This document shows, one piece after another, positions 42,719 through 52,816 of a DNA stretch of 64,000 bases. The notes under the pieces were generated by a model. It made no database searches and was not told the origin of the DNA. It saw nothing but the letters and a program-made list of their open reading frames with translations. The DNA lies in contig NZ_JAKCMV010000001.1 of NCBI RefSeq assembly GCF_021440515.1, forward strand, positions 58,013 through 122,012. Direction: 5' to 3'. The translations under genes were made by a program, and so were the position numbers. Source of the DNA: Enterobacter asburiae (GTDB lineage: Bacteria > Pseudomonadota > Gammaproteobacteria > Enterobacterales > Enterobacteriaceae). How positions within the stretch are numbered: the stretch's first letter is position 1; each line of letters begins with the position of its first letter.

Positions 42719-43249
42719 GTGATAGATGACGATGGCTACCGCCCAAACGTCGGCATTGTAATTTGTAATCGTCAAGGTCAGGTCATGTGGGCCAGGCGAT
42801 ATGGTCAGCACTCCTGGCAGTTCCCGCAAGGCGGGATCAATCCAGGAGAGTCCCCAGAACAAGCGATGTACCGGGAGCTGTTTGAAGAGGTCGGTTTAAG
42901 CCGGAAAGATGTTCGCATCCTGGCTTCAACCCGCAACTGGTTGCGTTACAAGTTACCGAAACGTTTGGTGCGTTGGGACACAAAGCCGGTTTGTATCGGC
43001 CAGAAACAGAAGTGGTTTCTGTTGCAGTTGGTGGGCAACGATTCAGATATCAACATGCAAACCAGCAGTACGCCAGAGTTCGATGGCTGGCGCTGGGTGA
43101 GCTATTGGTATCCTGTTCGTCAGGTCGTGTCGTTTAAGCGCGACGTATACCGTAGGGTGATGAAAGAGTTCGCAAGTGTCGTGATGTCGCTTCAGGAAAC
43201 ACCTCCGAAGCCGCAAAGCGCACCTGCCTGGCGACGTAAAAGAGGTTAA
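42719..43249 (+). CDS. rppH: RppH (NudH), RNA pyrophosphohydrolase
   Basis: This 176-residue Nudix hydrolase removes 5' pyrophosphate from mRNA and so starts RNase E-dependent decay. The Nudix box begins at Gly38-Gly39 and includes RELFEEVGL with Glu53, Glu56 and Glu57. The GTG start (GTG ATA GAT GAC) is as in E. coli. ptsP follows after 12 bp, as a co-transcribed gene. Confidence 0.95.
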   Translation: MIDDDGYRPNVGIVICNRQGQVMWARRYGQHSWQFPQGGINPGESPEQAMYRELFEEVGLSRKDVRILASTRNWLRYKLPKRLVRWDTKPVCIGQKQKWFLLQLVGNDSDINMQTSSTPEFDGWRWVSYWYPVRQVVSFKRDVYRRVMKEFASVVMSLQETPPKPQSAPAWRRKRG

Positions 43250-43261
43250 GCAACGCAAATC

Positions 43262-45508
43262 ATGCTCACCCGCTTGCGAGAAATAGTCGAGAAAGTAGCC
43301 AGTGCGCCTCGCCTCAACGAGGCGCTGAATATCCTGGTGACTGACATCTGTCTTGCGATGGAAACCGAAGTCTGCTCGGTGTATCTGGCCGACCATGACA
43401 GGCGTTGCTATTACCTGATGGCAACCCGTGGTTTGAAAAAACCACGCGGACGCACCGTAACGCTCGCATTTGATGAAGGCATCGTCGGCCTGGTTGGTCG
43501 GCTGGCCGAGCCTATCAACCTTGCCGATGCGCAAAAACACCCCAGCTTCAAATACATTCCTAACGTAAAAGAGGAGCGCTTCCGGGCCTTCCTCGGCGTG
43601 CCGATTATTCAGCGCCGCCAGCTTTTGGGCGTTCTGGTTGTCCAGCAGCGAGAGCTGCGCCAGTTCGATGAAAGCGAAGAGTCCTTCCTCGTCACGCTGG
43701 CAACCCAGATGGCGGCCATCCTTTCGCAGTCTCAGCTCGCCGCCCTGTTTGGTCAGTATCGCCATACGCGCATTCGCGCGCTTCCGGCCTCGCCGGGCGT
43801 TGCCATCGCCGAAGGCTGGATGGACGCCACGCTGCCGCTGATGGAGCAAGTCTACGAAGCCTCAACGCTGGATGCCGGGCTTGAGCGCGAGCGGCTTACC
43901 GCTGCGCTTGAAGAGGCGGCAAACGAATTCCGCCGTTACAGCAAGCGCTTCGCGGCGGGGGCGCAGAAAGAGACTGCCGCCATTTTCGATCTCTATTCAC
44001 ACCTGCTCTCCGATGCGCGTCTGCGCCGTGAGCTCTTCGCAGAGGTGGATAAAGGCGCGGTAGCGGAATGGGCGGTCAAAAAGGTTATCGAAAAATTCGC
44101 CGAACAGTTTGCGGCGCTCACCGATGGCTATCTGAAAGAGCGCGCAGGCGATCTTCGCGCGCTTGGTCAGCGTCTGCTGTTCCACCTCGACGATACCATT
44201 CAGGGGGCCAACGCCTGGCCGAAACGCTTTGTGCTGGTGGCCGATGAGCTCTCGGCAACCACGCTCGCAGAGCTTCCACAGGACAGACTGGCCGGTGTGG
44301 TGGTACGCGACGGTGCGGCTAACTCCCATGCCGCCATCATGGTGCGTGCGCTTGGGATCCCCACGGTTATGGGAGCGGATATCCAGCCGTCGGTGCTGCA
44401 TCGCCGCACTCTGGTGGTGGACGGCTATCGCGGTGAACTGCTGGTCGATCCGGAGCCGGTATTGCTCCAGGAATACCAGCGTCTTATCAGCGAAGAGAAT
44501 GAACTCAGCAAGCTGGCGGAAGATGACGTTAATCTGCCCGCGCAGCTCAAAAGCGGTGAGCGGGTTAAAGTGATGCTCAACGCTGGTTTAAGCCCTGAGC
44601 ACGAAGAAAAGCTCGGCAGCCGCATCGACGGCATCGGCCTCTATCGCACTGAAATTCCGTTCATGCTGCAAAGCGGCTTCCCGTCGGAGGAAGAGCAGGT
44701 TGCCCAGTATCAGGGCATGTTGCAGATGTTCAACGACAAGCCCGTCACGCTGCGCACGCTGGACGTCGGGGCAGACAAACAGCTGCCCTATATGCCGATA
44801 AGCGAAGAGAATCCGTGCCTCGGCTGGCGCGGAATACGCATTACGCTCGATCAGCCTGAGATCTTCCTGATCCAGGTTCGCGCTATGCTGCGTGCCAACG
44901 CGGCGACGGGCAACCTCAGCATTCTCCTGCCCATGGTCACCAGCATCGATGAGATCGATGAGGCGCGACGCCTGATTGAACGTGCGGGCCGCGAAGTGGA
45001 AGAGATGATCGGTTACGCCATTCCTAAACCGCGTATCGGCGTGATGCTCGAAGTCCCGTCGATGGTCTTTATGCTGCCGCAGCTGGCGAATCGCGTTGAT
45101 TTTATCTCCGTTGGCACCAACGATTTAACGCAGTACATTCTGGCCGTGGATCGCAACAACACCCGCGTCGCCAGCATCTACGACAGCCTGCATCCGGCCA
45201 TGCTTCGCGCGTTATCAATGATTGCCCGCGAAGCCGACCAGTACGGTTTAGACCTCCGCCTGTGCGGCGAAATGGCCGGGGACTCCATGTGCGTTGCGAT
45301 CCTTATCGGTCTTGGATTCCGCCATCTGTCGATGAACGGTCGCTCCGTGGCGCGTGTTAAATACCTGTTGCGCCATATTGATTTTGAGGATGCCAGAGAG
45401 CTGGCAGCCCGAAGTCTTGAGGCGCAGCTGGCAACCGAGGTTCGTCACCAGGTCGCGGCGTTTATGGAACGACGCGGTATGGGTGGCCTGATCCGCGGTG
45501 GTCGATAA
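43262..45508 (+). CDS. ptsP: PtsP, enzyme I of the nitrogen PTS
   Basis: This 748-residue protein has an N-terminal GAF domain (residues ~1-150) that senses glutamine and 2-oxoglutarate. The enzyme I core follows, with active-site His356 in NSHAAIMVRALG, and then the PEP-binding barrel containing VGTNDLTQYILAVDRNN and LCGEMAGD. It starts the phosphoryl chain to NPr and EIIANtr. It directly follows rppH and likely shares its promoter. Confidence 0.96.
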   Translation: MLTRLREIVEKVASAPRLNEALNILVTDICLAMETEVCSVYLADHDRRCYYLMATRGLKKPRGRTVTLAFDEGIVGLVGRLAEPINLADAQKHPSFKYIPNVKEERFRAFLGVPIIQRRQLLGVLVVQQRELRQFDESEESFLVTLATQMAAILSQSQLAALFGQYRHTRIRALPASPGVAIAEGWMDATLPLMEQVYEASTLDAGLERERLTAALEEAANEFRRYSKRFAAGAQKETAAIFDLYSHLLSDARLRRELFAEVDKGAVAEWAVKKVIEKFAEQFAALTDGYLKERAGDLRALGQRLLFHLDDTIQGANAWPKRFVLVADELSATTLAELPQDRLAGVVVRDGAANSHAAIMVRALGIPTVMGADIQPSVLHRRTLVVDGYRGELLVDPEPVLLQEYQRLISEENELSKLAEDDVNLPAQLKSGERVKVMLNAGLSPEHEEKLGSRIDGIGLYRTEIPFMLQSGFPSEEEQVAQYQGMLQMFNDKPVTLRTLDVGADKQLPYMPISEENPCLGWRGIRITLDQPEIFLIQVRAMLRANAATGNLSILLPMVTSIDEIDEARRLIERAGREVEEMIGYAIPKPRIGVMLEVPSMVFMLPQLANRVDFISVGTNDLTQYILAVDRNNTRVASIYDSLHPAMLRALSMIAREADQYGLDLRLCGEMAGDSMCVAILIGLGFRHLSMNGRSVARVKYLLRHIDFEDARELAARSLEAQLATEVRHQVAAFMERRGMGGLIRGGR

Positions 45509-45517
45509 TCGCCTTTC

Positions 45518-45552
45518 GCCCTCTTTCTCTGGAAGAGGGCCGGGGTGAGGGC
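45518..45552. repeat. Hairpin repeat between ptsP and lgt
   Basis: GCCCTCTT and AAGAGGGC form a perfect 8-bp stem, followed by CGGGGTGAGGGC, a common enterobacterial intergenic repeat also seen in part at 39.76 kb. It may also slow or end ptsP transcription. Confidence 0.6.
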
Positions 45553-45713
45553 ATCCGCGCACATAAAACCTTATACACATCTTTTACATCTCAGGCGCCC
45601 CCGCAGCTTCTGGCTTATGCTATGATTCGCAACTTTGGAGCACCTGCCAGCGGCAGGGACGCATGTCTCCCGCTGTCCACTTTCAGCGGAATAACAACAT
45701 CTTGTGGTGACAG

Positions 45714-46589
45714 ATGAACAGTGGTTATCTGCATTTTCCGGAATTTGATCCGGTCATTTTCTCTATTGGACCCGTTGCGCTTCACTGGTACGGTTTGATG
45801 TATCTGGTGGGCTTCATCTTTGCCATGTGGCTTGCTGGTCGTCGTGCCAGTCGTCCTGGCAGCGGCTGGACGAAGAACGAAGTGGAAAACCTGCTGTATG
45901 CGGGCTTCCTCGGCGTATTCCTCGGCGGTCGTATTGGCTATGTGCTGTTCTACAACTTCCCTGTCTTCTTAAGCGATCCGCTCTATCTGTTCCGCGTCTG
46001 GGACGGCGGCATGTCCTTCCACGGCGGCCTGATTGGTGTGATCCTGGTGATGGTGATTTTCGCCAAACGCACCAAACGCAACTTCTTCCAGGTGGCTGAT
46101 TTCATTGCGCCGCTGATCCCGTTCGGGCTGGGTGCCGGGCGTCTGGGCAACTTTATCAACGGCGAACTGTGGGGACGCGTTGATCCGAGCGTGTCATTTA
46201 CCATGCTCTTCCCAGGCTCCCGTGCGGAAGATCTGGCGCTGCTGCCTTCTCACCCGGAATGGCAGTCGATTTTCGACACCTACGGCGTACTGCCGCGCCA
46301 CATGTCTCAGCTTTATGAGCTGGCACTGGAAGGCGTCGTGCTGTTCATCATCCTGAATCTGTTTATCCGCAAGCCACGCCCAATGGGGGCGGTATCCGGT
46401 CTGTTCCTGATCGGCTACGGTGCGTTCCGTATCATCGTGGAGTTCTTCCGTCAGCCGGATGCGCAGTTTACCGGCGAGTGGGTTCAGTACATCAGCATGG
46501 GGCAGATCCTGTCTATCCCGATGATTGTCGCGGGTGCCATTATGATGATTTGGGCGTATCGTCGTCGTCCACAGCAACAACTTTCCTGA
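45714..46589 (+). CDS. lgt: Lgt, prolipoprotein diacylglyceryl transferase
   Basis: This 291-residue inner-membrane enzyme attaches diacylglycerol to the lipobox cysteine of prolipoproteins, the first step of lipoprotein maturation. It has seven membrane segments and the signature [14 protein letters not shown]; the essential HGGLIG and [10 protein letters not shown] segments are intact. It precedes thyA by 6 bp. It is essential in Gram-negative cells. Confidence 0.96.
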   Translation: MNSGYLHFPEFDPVIFSIGPVALHWYGLMYLVGFIFAMWLAGRRASRPGSGWTKNEVENLLYAGFLGVFLGGRIGYVLFYNFPVFLSDPLYLFRVWDGGMSFHGGLIGVILVMVIFAKRTKRNFFQVADFIAPLIPFGLGAGRLGNFINGELWGRVDPSVSFTMLFPGSRAEDLALLPSHPEWQSIFDTYGVLPRHMSQLYELALEGVVLFIILNLFIRKPRPMGAVSGLFLIGYGAFRIIVEFFRQPDAQFTGEWVQYISMGQILSIPMIVAGAIMMIWAYRRRPQQQLS

Positions 46590-46595
46590 GGAACC

Positions 46596-47390
46596 ATGAA
46601 ACAGTATCTTGAACTGATGAAAAAAGTGCTCGATGAGGGCACGCCGAAAAACGACCGTACCGGTACGGGTACGCTCTCCATTTTTGGCCACCAGATGCGC
46701 TTCAATCTGCAAGAAGGCTTCCCTCTGGTGACAACAAAGCGCTGCCATTTGCGCTCGATCATTCATGAACTGCTCTGGTTCCTGCAAGGTGATACCAACG
46801 TCGCGTATCTGCATGAAAACAATGTCTCAATCTGGGACGAGTGGGCAGATGAGAACGGCAATCTGGGCCCGGTTTACGGTAAGCAATGGCGTGCGTGGCC
46901 AACGCCGGACGGCCGTCATATCGACCAGATCACCACCGTGGTAAACCAGCTGAAAAATGATCCGGACTCGCGCCGTATCATCGTTTCAGCGTGGAACGTC
47001 GGTGAACTGGATAAGATGGCGCTGGCGCCGTGCCATGCCTTCTTCCAGTTCTACGTTGCGGACGGCAAACTCTCCTGCCAGCTCTATCAGCGTTCCTGCG
47101 ATGTCTTCCTGGGCCTGCCGTTTAACATCGCCAGCTACGCGCTGCTGGTACATATGATGGCGCAGCAGTGCGATCTGGACGTGGGCGATTTCGTCTGGAC
47201 GGGTGGCGACACCCACCTTTACAGCAACCACATGGAACAGACGCACCTTCAGCTGACCCGCGAACCTCGCGCCTTGCCGAAGCTGGTTATTAAACGCAAA
47301 CCGGACTCTATCTTCGATTATCGTTTTGACGATTTTGAGATTGAGGGTTACGACCCGCATCCGGGTATCAAAGCGCCAGTCGCTATCTGA
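46596..47390 (+). CDS. thyA: ThyA, thymidylate synthase
   Basis: This 264-residue enzyme methylates dUMP with methylenetetrahydrofolate. The nucleophile is Cys146 in [12 protein letters not shown], and the [19 protein letters not shown] active-site stretch is present. It is co-transcribed with lgt and followed by a terminator. Confidence 0.97.
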   Translation: MKQYLELMKKVLDEGTPKNDRTGTGTLSIFGHQMRFNLQEGFPLVTTKRCHLRSIIHELLWFLQGDTNVAYLHENNVSIWDEWADENGNLGPVYGKQWRAWPTPDGRHIDQITTVVNQLKNDPDSRRIIVSAWNVGELDKMALAPCHAFFQFYVADGKLSCQLYQRSCDVFLGLPFNIASYALLVHMMAQQCDLDVGDFVWTGGDTHLYSNHMEQTHLQLTREPRALPKLVIKRKPDSIFDYRFDDFEIEGYDPHPGIKAPVAI

Positions 47391-47407
47391 TACGCGAAAT
47401 CCTGACA

Positions 47408-47438
47408 TAACCGGTGCTTCTTAGCGCCGGTTTTTTTT
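47408..47438 (+). terminator. Terminator after thyA
   Basis: AACCGG-GC/GC-CCGGTT forms a hairpin followed by eight T residues. Confidence 0.87.
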
Positions 47439-47574
47439 GCCCTCCGTTCCGTTTATCGAGCCTGTTTCCAGCATTTTTGCAACGCTGTGCAACGACGCAC
47501 TTTCACTGGAAGGCGCCTCGTAAGATGTCGTTTTCTGACTCGCCAGCCCCGCTTCACTTCGTCACACTCCGGCC

Positions 47575-48030
47575 ATGAAAAAAGAGAGAGGCTTTACGCT
47601 CGTTGAAACGCTGGTGGCTATTTCACTGGTAGTCATTCTTGGCACGACAGGGCTGTATAGCTGGAACCGTTGGCAACAGCAGCAGCGTTTACGGCAAACC
47701 GCCTGCCAGGTGCGCGATTACCTGGTGTTCCTGCGTAACGATGCCAACAGGCATAACCGGGACCATAAAATTGCCTGGCTGGAAGAGGGATGCCTTGTTA
47801 GCTCTACGGCGCTGAACTGTCGGGCGAACAGCCGTTTCGTCATGAAACCGCTTTGGCCAGAGGTCACCGTCAGTGATGTCACCCCGTCGCTCGGATTTTA
47901 CGGGCTACGGGATACCGCATGGGCTGGCAGGGTGCGGGTGCATAGCCGCGCCGGAGAGTGGCTGGTGGTGGTTTCAAACGCCGGACGTATCAGAGTGTGC
48001 AATACCGCAGGAGGTCACCTGTGCCGTTAA
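47575..48030 (+). CDS. ppdA: PpdA, minor pseudopilin/type IV prepilin (GspH/FimT-like)
   Basis: This 151-residue prepilin has the class III signal KKERG-FTLVE (cleavage before Phe7, Glu at +5) and a hydrophobic helix through residue 28. It is the first of four overlapping minor pilin genes upstream of recC, in the order of E. coli ppdA-ppdB-ygdB-ppdC. Such minor pilins prime assembly of the PpdD type IV pilus and resemble GspH-I-J-K of type II secretion. No strong ribosome-binding site is visible. Confidence 0.92.
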   Translation: MKKERGFTLVETLVAISLVVILGTTGLYSWNRWQQQQRLRQTACQVRDYLVFLRNDANRHNRDHKIAWLEEGCLVSSTALNCRANSRFVMKPLWPEVTVSDVTPSLGFYGLRDTAWAGRVRVHSRAGEWLVVVSNAGRIRVCNTAGGHLCR

Positions 48031-48581
48031 AACAGAGGGGTTTTTCGCTGATCGAGGTGCTGATAGCTATGGTGATTAGCAGCGTTTTATTGCTAAGCAC
48101 CTCGCGCTTTTTGCCCGCAATGCAGCGCTCCGTGCTCGTGCTGTCCGGAAACCAGGAGCTGGAAGAGGAGGTCTGGCAGCGCCTTTTCTCTCTGGGTAAG
48201 CAGCTCCAGCGCGCCGGATACTGTGCGGGTAGCTGCCAGGGAGAAGGGCTGCTGATTGGCAGAGAGGGAAGCTGCGTAATAGTACGTTGGGATGCAAACA
48301 GCAATGGCCTGTGGGACGCATCGGCGTCGGAAAACGACAGCACCGGCCTTCGCCTGGCGTCAGGCTCGCTGGAGCAGCTGCGCGGGGCGACCTCCTGCGA
48401 GGGAAAAGGGTGGGAGAAACTCACCGATCCCGACAGGCTTGTTGTGCAGCGCTTTGCTGTGAGCAAATCAGAACGTCCGGGCTTTGCCCCGGAACTGTTC
48501 ATCGAGCTGGCTGCCGCACGCAAGGCCGAGAGTGCGGCCACTTATGCGGCTCGCCATTCGGTAACGGGGTTTAACCTGTGA
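48021..48581 (+). CDS. ppdB: PpdB, minor pseudopilin (GspJ/PilW-like)
   Basis: This 186-residue prepilin has signal KQRG-FSLIE and a hydrophobic helix LIAMVISSVLLL. I chose the GTG at 48021, preceded by GGAGG, because it gives VPLKQRGFSL like E. coli; the frame extends upstream inside ppdA without conservation. It overlaps the end of ppdA by 10 bp and ygdB by 4 bp, so translation is coupled. Confidence 0.9.
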   Translation: MPLKQRGFSLIEVLIAMVISSVLLLSTSRFLPAMQRSVLVLSGNQELEEEVWQRLFSLGKQLQRAGYCAGSCQGEGLLIGREGSCVIVRWDANSNGLWDASASENDSTGLRLASGSLEQLRGATSCEGKGWEKLTDPDRLVVQRFAVSKSERPGFAPELFIELAAARKAESAATYAARHSVTGFNL

Positions 48582-48982
48582 ACCGGCAGCGCGGCATGTC
48601 GTCACTCGCGATGGTTCTGCTGTTGCTGGTGCTCGGCAGTATGCTGTTGACCGGGCTTAACCAGCAACTCGACACCTTTAGCGCCCTGGTCAGGAGCGAG
48701 CGTTCCGCCATTGTGGAGCAGGCCGCTGTCCAGTCCGCCCTGGAGTGGGGCAAAGTTCAGCGCTGGTCGCTAAAGCCTAATATCCAGTGCAGGCAATTCA
48801 CGCCGCAGTCTGGGGTCTGTCTACGGCTGCTGGAAGAGGGAAAAGCGCTGCTGATAGCCGGGCACAACGACCTGCTGCTGTGGCGCACGGGACATATTAC
48901 CGAGGGGGAACTTCACTTCTCGCCCCATGGGTGGAGCGATTTCTGCCCGCTAAAGGAAAATGCGTTATGTCAGCTGCCGTGA
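48578..48982 (+). CDS. ygdB: YgdB, minor pseudopilin-like (GspK/PilX type)
   Basis: This 134-residue protein starts at a GTG in a GTGA overlap with ppdB. The N-terminus NRQRG-MSSLAMVLLLL looks like a prepilin signal but has methionine after the cleavage site and no glutamate at +5, the pattern known for tip pseudopilins of the GspK type. It is the third gene of the ppd cluster and probably forms the tip of the pilus-priming complex. Confidence 0.88.
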   Translation: MNRQRGMSSLAMVLLLLVLGSMLLTGLNQQLDTFSALVRSERSAIVEQAAVQSALEWGKVQRWSLKPNIQCRQFTPQSGVCLRLLEEGKALLIAGHNDLLLWRTGHITEGELHFSPHGWSDFCPLKENALCQLP

Positions 48983-49290
48983 AAAGAGAACAAGGGTTTA
49001 GCCTGGTGGAGGTGTTGCTGGCGATGGTGCTGCTAGTGGCCATCGTGACGGCGCTTTCCGGTTATTACCGCGCGCTGGCGCTACGTTCCACCACGCTAAA
49101 CCAGTCTCGTCAGCTGTGGCACCACGCGTGGAATCAGTCTCAGGTTGAACCCGGTTCATTGCCAGCGGGCTGGCAGGTCAACAGGGTGCAGACAATGCAG
49201 GCCGGATGTGTCAGCATCACGGTTATTATTATTTCTTCTCTGGGGCAGCGCGGCGAGATCGCTCGTCTGCACTGCCCGGTTAGCCGCTAG
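48967..49290 (+). CDS. ppdC: PpdC, minor pseudopilin (GspI/PilV-like)
   Basis: This 107-residue prepilin runs from the ATG at 48967, with signal KREQG-FSLVE and hydrophobic VLLAMVLLVAIVTALSG. The length equals E. coli PpdC; the longer frame upstream lies in ygdB and was rejected. It overlaps ygdB by 16 bp and is followed 12 bp later by recC, so part of recC expression may come from the pilin operon. Confidence 0.9.
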   Translation: MSAAVKREQGFSLVEVLLAMVLLVAIVTALSGYYRALALRSTTLNQSRQLWHHAWNQSQVEPGSLPAGWQVNRVQTMQAGCVSITVIIISSLGQRGEIARLHCPVSR

Positions 49291-49302
49291 TCGGGAGCGT
49301 TT

Positions 49303-52300
49303 ATGTTACGGGTCTACCACTCAAATCGTCTGGACGTGCTGGAAGCGCTGATGGAATTTATCGTTGAGCGAGAGCGACTTGACGATCCTTTTGAGCCAGA
49401 AATGGTGCTGGTGCAAAGTACCGGTATGGCGCAGTGGCTGCAAATGTCCCTGTCGCAGAAGTTTGGCATCGCAGCGAATATCGCGTTCCCGCTGCCTGCG
49501 AGCTTTATCTGGGACATGTTTGTGCGCGTGCTGCCGGACATTCCTAAGCAGAGCGCGTTCAACAAGCAGAGCATGAGCTGGAAGCTGATGTCGCTGCTGC
49601 CGGGTATGCTCCCGCGCGATGAGTTCGCCATGCTGCGCCACTACCTAAATGACGATAGCGACAAACGAAAGCTGTTCCAGCTGGCGTCACGTACGGCCGA
49701 TCTCTATGACCAGTATCTGGTTTATCGGCCGGACTGGCTGACGCGCTGGGAGGCGGGCGAGCTTGTTGAAGGCCTGCCGGAAGCGCAAATCTGGCAGGCG
49801 CCGCTGTGGAAAGCGCTGATTGAACACACCGAAGCGCTGGGGCAGCCGCAGTGGCACCGTGCAAACTTATACGACAAATTCATCTCCATTCTGGAAACCG
49901 CTTCTGAGCCACCGTCAGGGCTGCCGCCGCGCGTCTTTATCTGCGGCATCTCTGCGCTGCCCCCTGTATACCTGAAGGCGCTGGAAGCGCTGGGCAAACA
50001 TATTGATATCCACATTCTTTTTACCAATCCCTGCCGACATTACTGGGGGGATATACAGGATGCGCGCTGGCTTTCACGGCTGGTGACGCGCCAGCGAAAA
50101 CGCCTCTTTGAAGAGCGCTCCGTGCCGCTGTTTAAGGACAGCGAAACCGCCGCGCAGCTTTTCGATGAACAGGGGATCCAGGATCTGCCGAACCCGCTGC
50201 TGGCCTCCTGGGGCAAGCTCGGTCGCGACTATATCCACATGCTCTCGGACATCACCTCCTCAGGCGAAGGGGACGTGGACGCGTTTGCCGAAATTACGCC
50301 CGACAGCCTGCTGCACAACATTCAGCTGGATATTCTGGATCTGGAAAACCGTGCGGTGATGGGCGTGACGGCCAAAGAATTTGAATGTAGCGACGGTAAA
50401 AGGAGGCTGGATCCGGACGATCGCAGCGTGATTATTCACGTCTGCCACAGCCCGCAGCGTGAGGTTGAGATCCTCCACGACCGCCTGCTGGCGATGTTGC
50501 AGGACGATCCGGGCCTGACGCCGCGCGATATTGTGGTGATGGTTGCGGATATCGACAGCTATAGCCCGTTTATCCAGGCGGTGTTCGGTAGCGCAACGGG
50601 GGATCGTTATCTGCCGTATGCCATTTCCGACCGTCGTGCACGACAGTCTCACCCGGCGTTACAGGCTTTTGTCAGCCTGCTCTCCCTGCCGGACAGCCGC
50701 TTTATCTCTGAAGACGTACTGGCTCTGCTGGATGTCCCGGTCCTTGCCGCGCGATTTGATATCAACGAAGAGGGGCTGCGCTACCTGCGCCAGTGGGTTA
50801 ACGAGTCCGGCGTGCGCTGGGGTATTGACGACGACAACGTGCAGGAGTTCGAACTTCCGCCAACGGGGCAACACACCTGGCAGTTTGGCCTGACGCGTAT
50901 GCTGCTGGGCTACGCCATGGAAAGCAGTCAGGGCGAATGGAATGAGGTGCTGCCTTATGACGAGTCCAGCGGCTTAATTGCTGAACTGGTGGGCCATCTC
51001 GCCTCGTTGCTCATGCAGCTTAACCGCTGGCGGCGCGAGCTGATGCAGCCGCGTCCGCTTGAGGCGTGGCTGCCCGTCTGCCGCGAAATGCTCAATGACT
51101 TTTTCCTGCCGGACAGTGAAACAGAAGCCGCGATGGCGCTGATTGAAAAGCAGTGGCAGGCCATTGTGGATGAAGGCGTAGGCTCGCACTATACCGACGA
51201 GGTTCCGCTGTCGCTTTTGCGCGACGAACTGACCCTGAGACTCGATCAGGAGCGTATCAGCCAGCGCTTCCTCGCAGGGCCGGTCAATATTTGTACCCTG
51301 ATGCCAATGCGTTCTATTCCGTTCAAAGTGGTCTGTCTGCTTGGCATGAACGATGGCGTTTACCCGCGCGCGCTGGCACCGCTTGGTTTTGACCTGATGA
51401 GCGCCCAGCCAAAACGCGGGGATCGCAGCCGTCGTGATGACGACCGATATCTGTTCCTGGAGGCGCTGATTTCCGCCCAGAGTAAGCTCTATATCAGCTA
51501 TATCGGTCGCTCTATTCAGGACAACAGCGAACGCTTCCCCTCCGTGCTGGTGCAGGAGCTGGTGGACTATATCGGACAGAGCCACTATCTGCCCGGCGAT
51601 GAGCTTCTTAACTGCGATGAGTCCGAGCAGCGGGTTAAAGACCATATCACCTGCTGCCACACCCGAATGCCGTTCGACCCGGTGAACTATGCCGATACCG
51701 AACATCAAAGCTATGCCCGTGAATGGCTGCCTGCGGCGAAGAAAGAGGGCGCAGCGCATACCGATTTCATCCAGGAGCTGGAGCCGCGTACTTACGACAC
51801 GCTGACCTTTGAGCAGCTCCAGCGCTTCTGGGCACATCCGGTACGGGCGTTTTTCCAGCATCGCCTACAGGTCAATTTCCGCTCCGAAGAGAGCGAAATT
51901 CCCGACTCAGAGCCATTCACCCTGGACGGGCTGGAACGCTACAAGCTCAATATGCAACTGCTTAACGCGCTGGTGGAACAGGAAGATGCCAGTATGCTTT
52001 TCCGTCGCTATCGCGCGGCAGGCTTGCTGCCGTATGGCGCCTTTGGCGAAATCACCTGGGATGCGCAGTGCCAGGAGATGACGGCGCTTGCCGGGCGGGT
52101 CATTGAATGCCGTCGGCCGGGCAAAAGCATTGAGATCGATCTCGACTGCAACGGTGTCCACCTGACGGGCTGGCTTTCGCAGGTGCAGGAGGATGGGCTG
52201 CTGCGCTGGCGACCGTCGATGCTCAGCGTTTCACAAGGTTTGCAACTCTGGCTCGAACACCTTGTCTACTGTGCAGGCGGCAACGAAGGGGAGAGCCGGT

Positions 52301-52677
52301 TATTTGTGCGTAAAGACGGCGAATGGCGCTTCCCGTCGATGGATGCCGAACAGGCGCGGGGATATCTGTCACTCTACGTTGATGGCTATCTGAAAGGGAT
52401 GAACAAACCGTTGCTGCTCCTCCCGGAAAGTGGGGGGGCATGGATAAAAGCCTGTTATGACGCGCAGAATGATGCGGTGTTAACTGACGACGCCACGCTG
52501 CAAAAAGCGCGCAGCAAGTTTGTACAGGCCTATGAAGGGAACATGATAGTGCGCGGCGAAGGGGAAGATGTCTGGTATCAACGTTTATGGCGAACGCTTG
52601 AGCCAGAATACTTCACCGCTATCATGGAAGAAGCACAACGCTACCTGTTACCGTTGTTCAGATTTAATCAGTCCTGA
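49303..52677 (+). CDS. recC: RecC, exonuclease V gamma subunit
   Basis: RecC is the 1124-residue scaffold of RecBCD. It splits the DNA strands and recognises Chi. It has inactive helicase-like domains and starts MLRVYHSNRLDVLEALMEF as in E. coli. It is followed after 139 bp by ptrA. Confidence 0.96.
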   Translation: MLRVYHSNRLDVLEALMEFIVERERLDDPFEPEMVLVQSTGMAQWLQMSLSQKFGIAANIAFPLPASFIWDMFVRVLPDIPKQSAFNKQSMSWKLMSLLPGMLPRDEFAMLRHYLNDDSDKRKLFQLASRTADLYDQYLVYRPDWLTRWEAGELVEGLPEAQIWQAPLWKALIEHTEALGQPQWHRANLYDKFISILETASEPPSGLPPRVFICGISALPPVYLKALEALGKHIDIHILFTNPCRHYWGDIQDARWLSRLVTRQRKRLFEERSVPLFKDSETAAQLFDEQGIQDLPNPLLASWGKLGRDYIHMLSDITSSGEGDVDAFAEITPDSLLHNIQLDILDLENRAVMGVTAKEFECSDGKRRLDPDDRSVIIHVCHSPQREVEILHDRLLAMLQDDPGLTPRDIVVMVADIDSYSPFIQAVFGSATGDRYLPYAISDRRARQSHPALQAFVSLLSLPDSRFISEDVLALLDVPVLAARFDINEEGLRYLRQWVNESGVRWGIDDDNVQEFELPPTGQHTWQFGLTRMLLGYAMESSQGEWNEVLPYDESSGLIAELVGHLASLLMQLNRWRRELMQPRPLEAWLPVCREMLNDFFLPDSETEAAMALIEKQWQAIVDEGVGSHYTDEVPLSLLRDELTLRLDQERISQRFLAGPVNICTLMPMRSIPFKVVCLLGMNDGVYPRALAPLGFDLMSAQPKRGDRSRRDDDRYLFLEALISAQSKLYISYIGRSIQDNSERFPSVLVQELVDYIGQSHYLPGDELLNCDESEQRVKDHITCCHTRMPFDPVNYADTEHQSYAREWLPAAKKEGAAHTDFIQELEPRTYDTLTFEQLQRFWAHPVRAFFQHRLQVNFRSEESEIPDSEPFTLDGLERYKLNMQLLNALVEQEDASMLFRRYRAAGLLPYGAFGEITWDAQCQEMTALAGRVIECRRPGKSIEIDLDCNGVHLTGWLSQVQEDGLLRWRPSMLSVSQGLQLWLEHLVYCAGGNEGESRLFVRKDGEWRFPSMDAEQARGYLSLYVDGYLKGMNKPLLLLPESGGAWIKACYDAQNDAVLTDDATLQKARSKFVQAYEGNMIVRGEGEDVWYQRLWRTLEPEYFTAIMEEAQRYLLPLFRFNQS

Positions 52678-52816
52678 TACCTGTATAGAAATTGCGCATA
52701 TTTTGGTGTTCAATTATTATGCACTGCTTATCACGGACTGATGTACCAAAGAAAGAGATGCTGGCGCGTCCAGCACACAGTTTTGTTAATGATGTAGCCG
52801 TGATAAAGAGGTCGTA

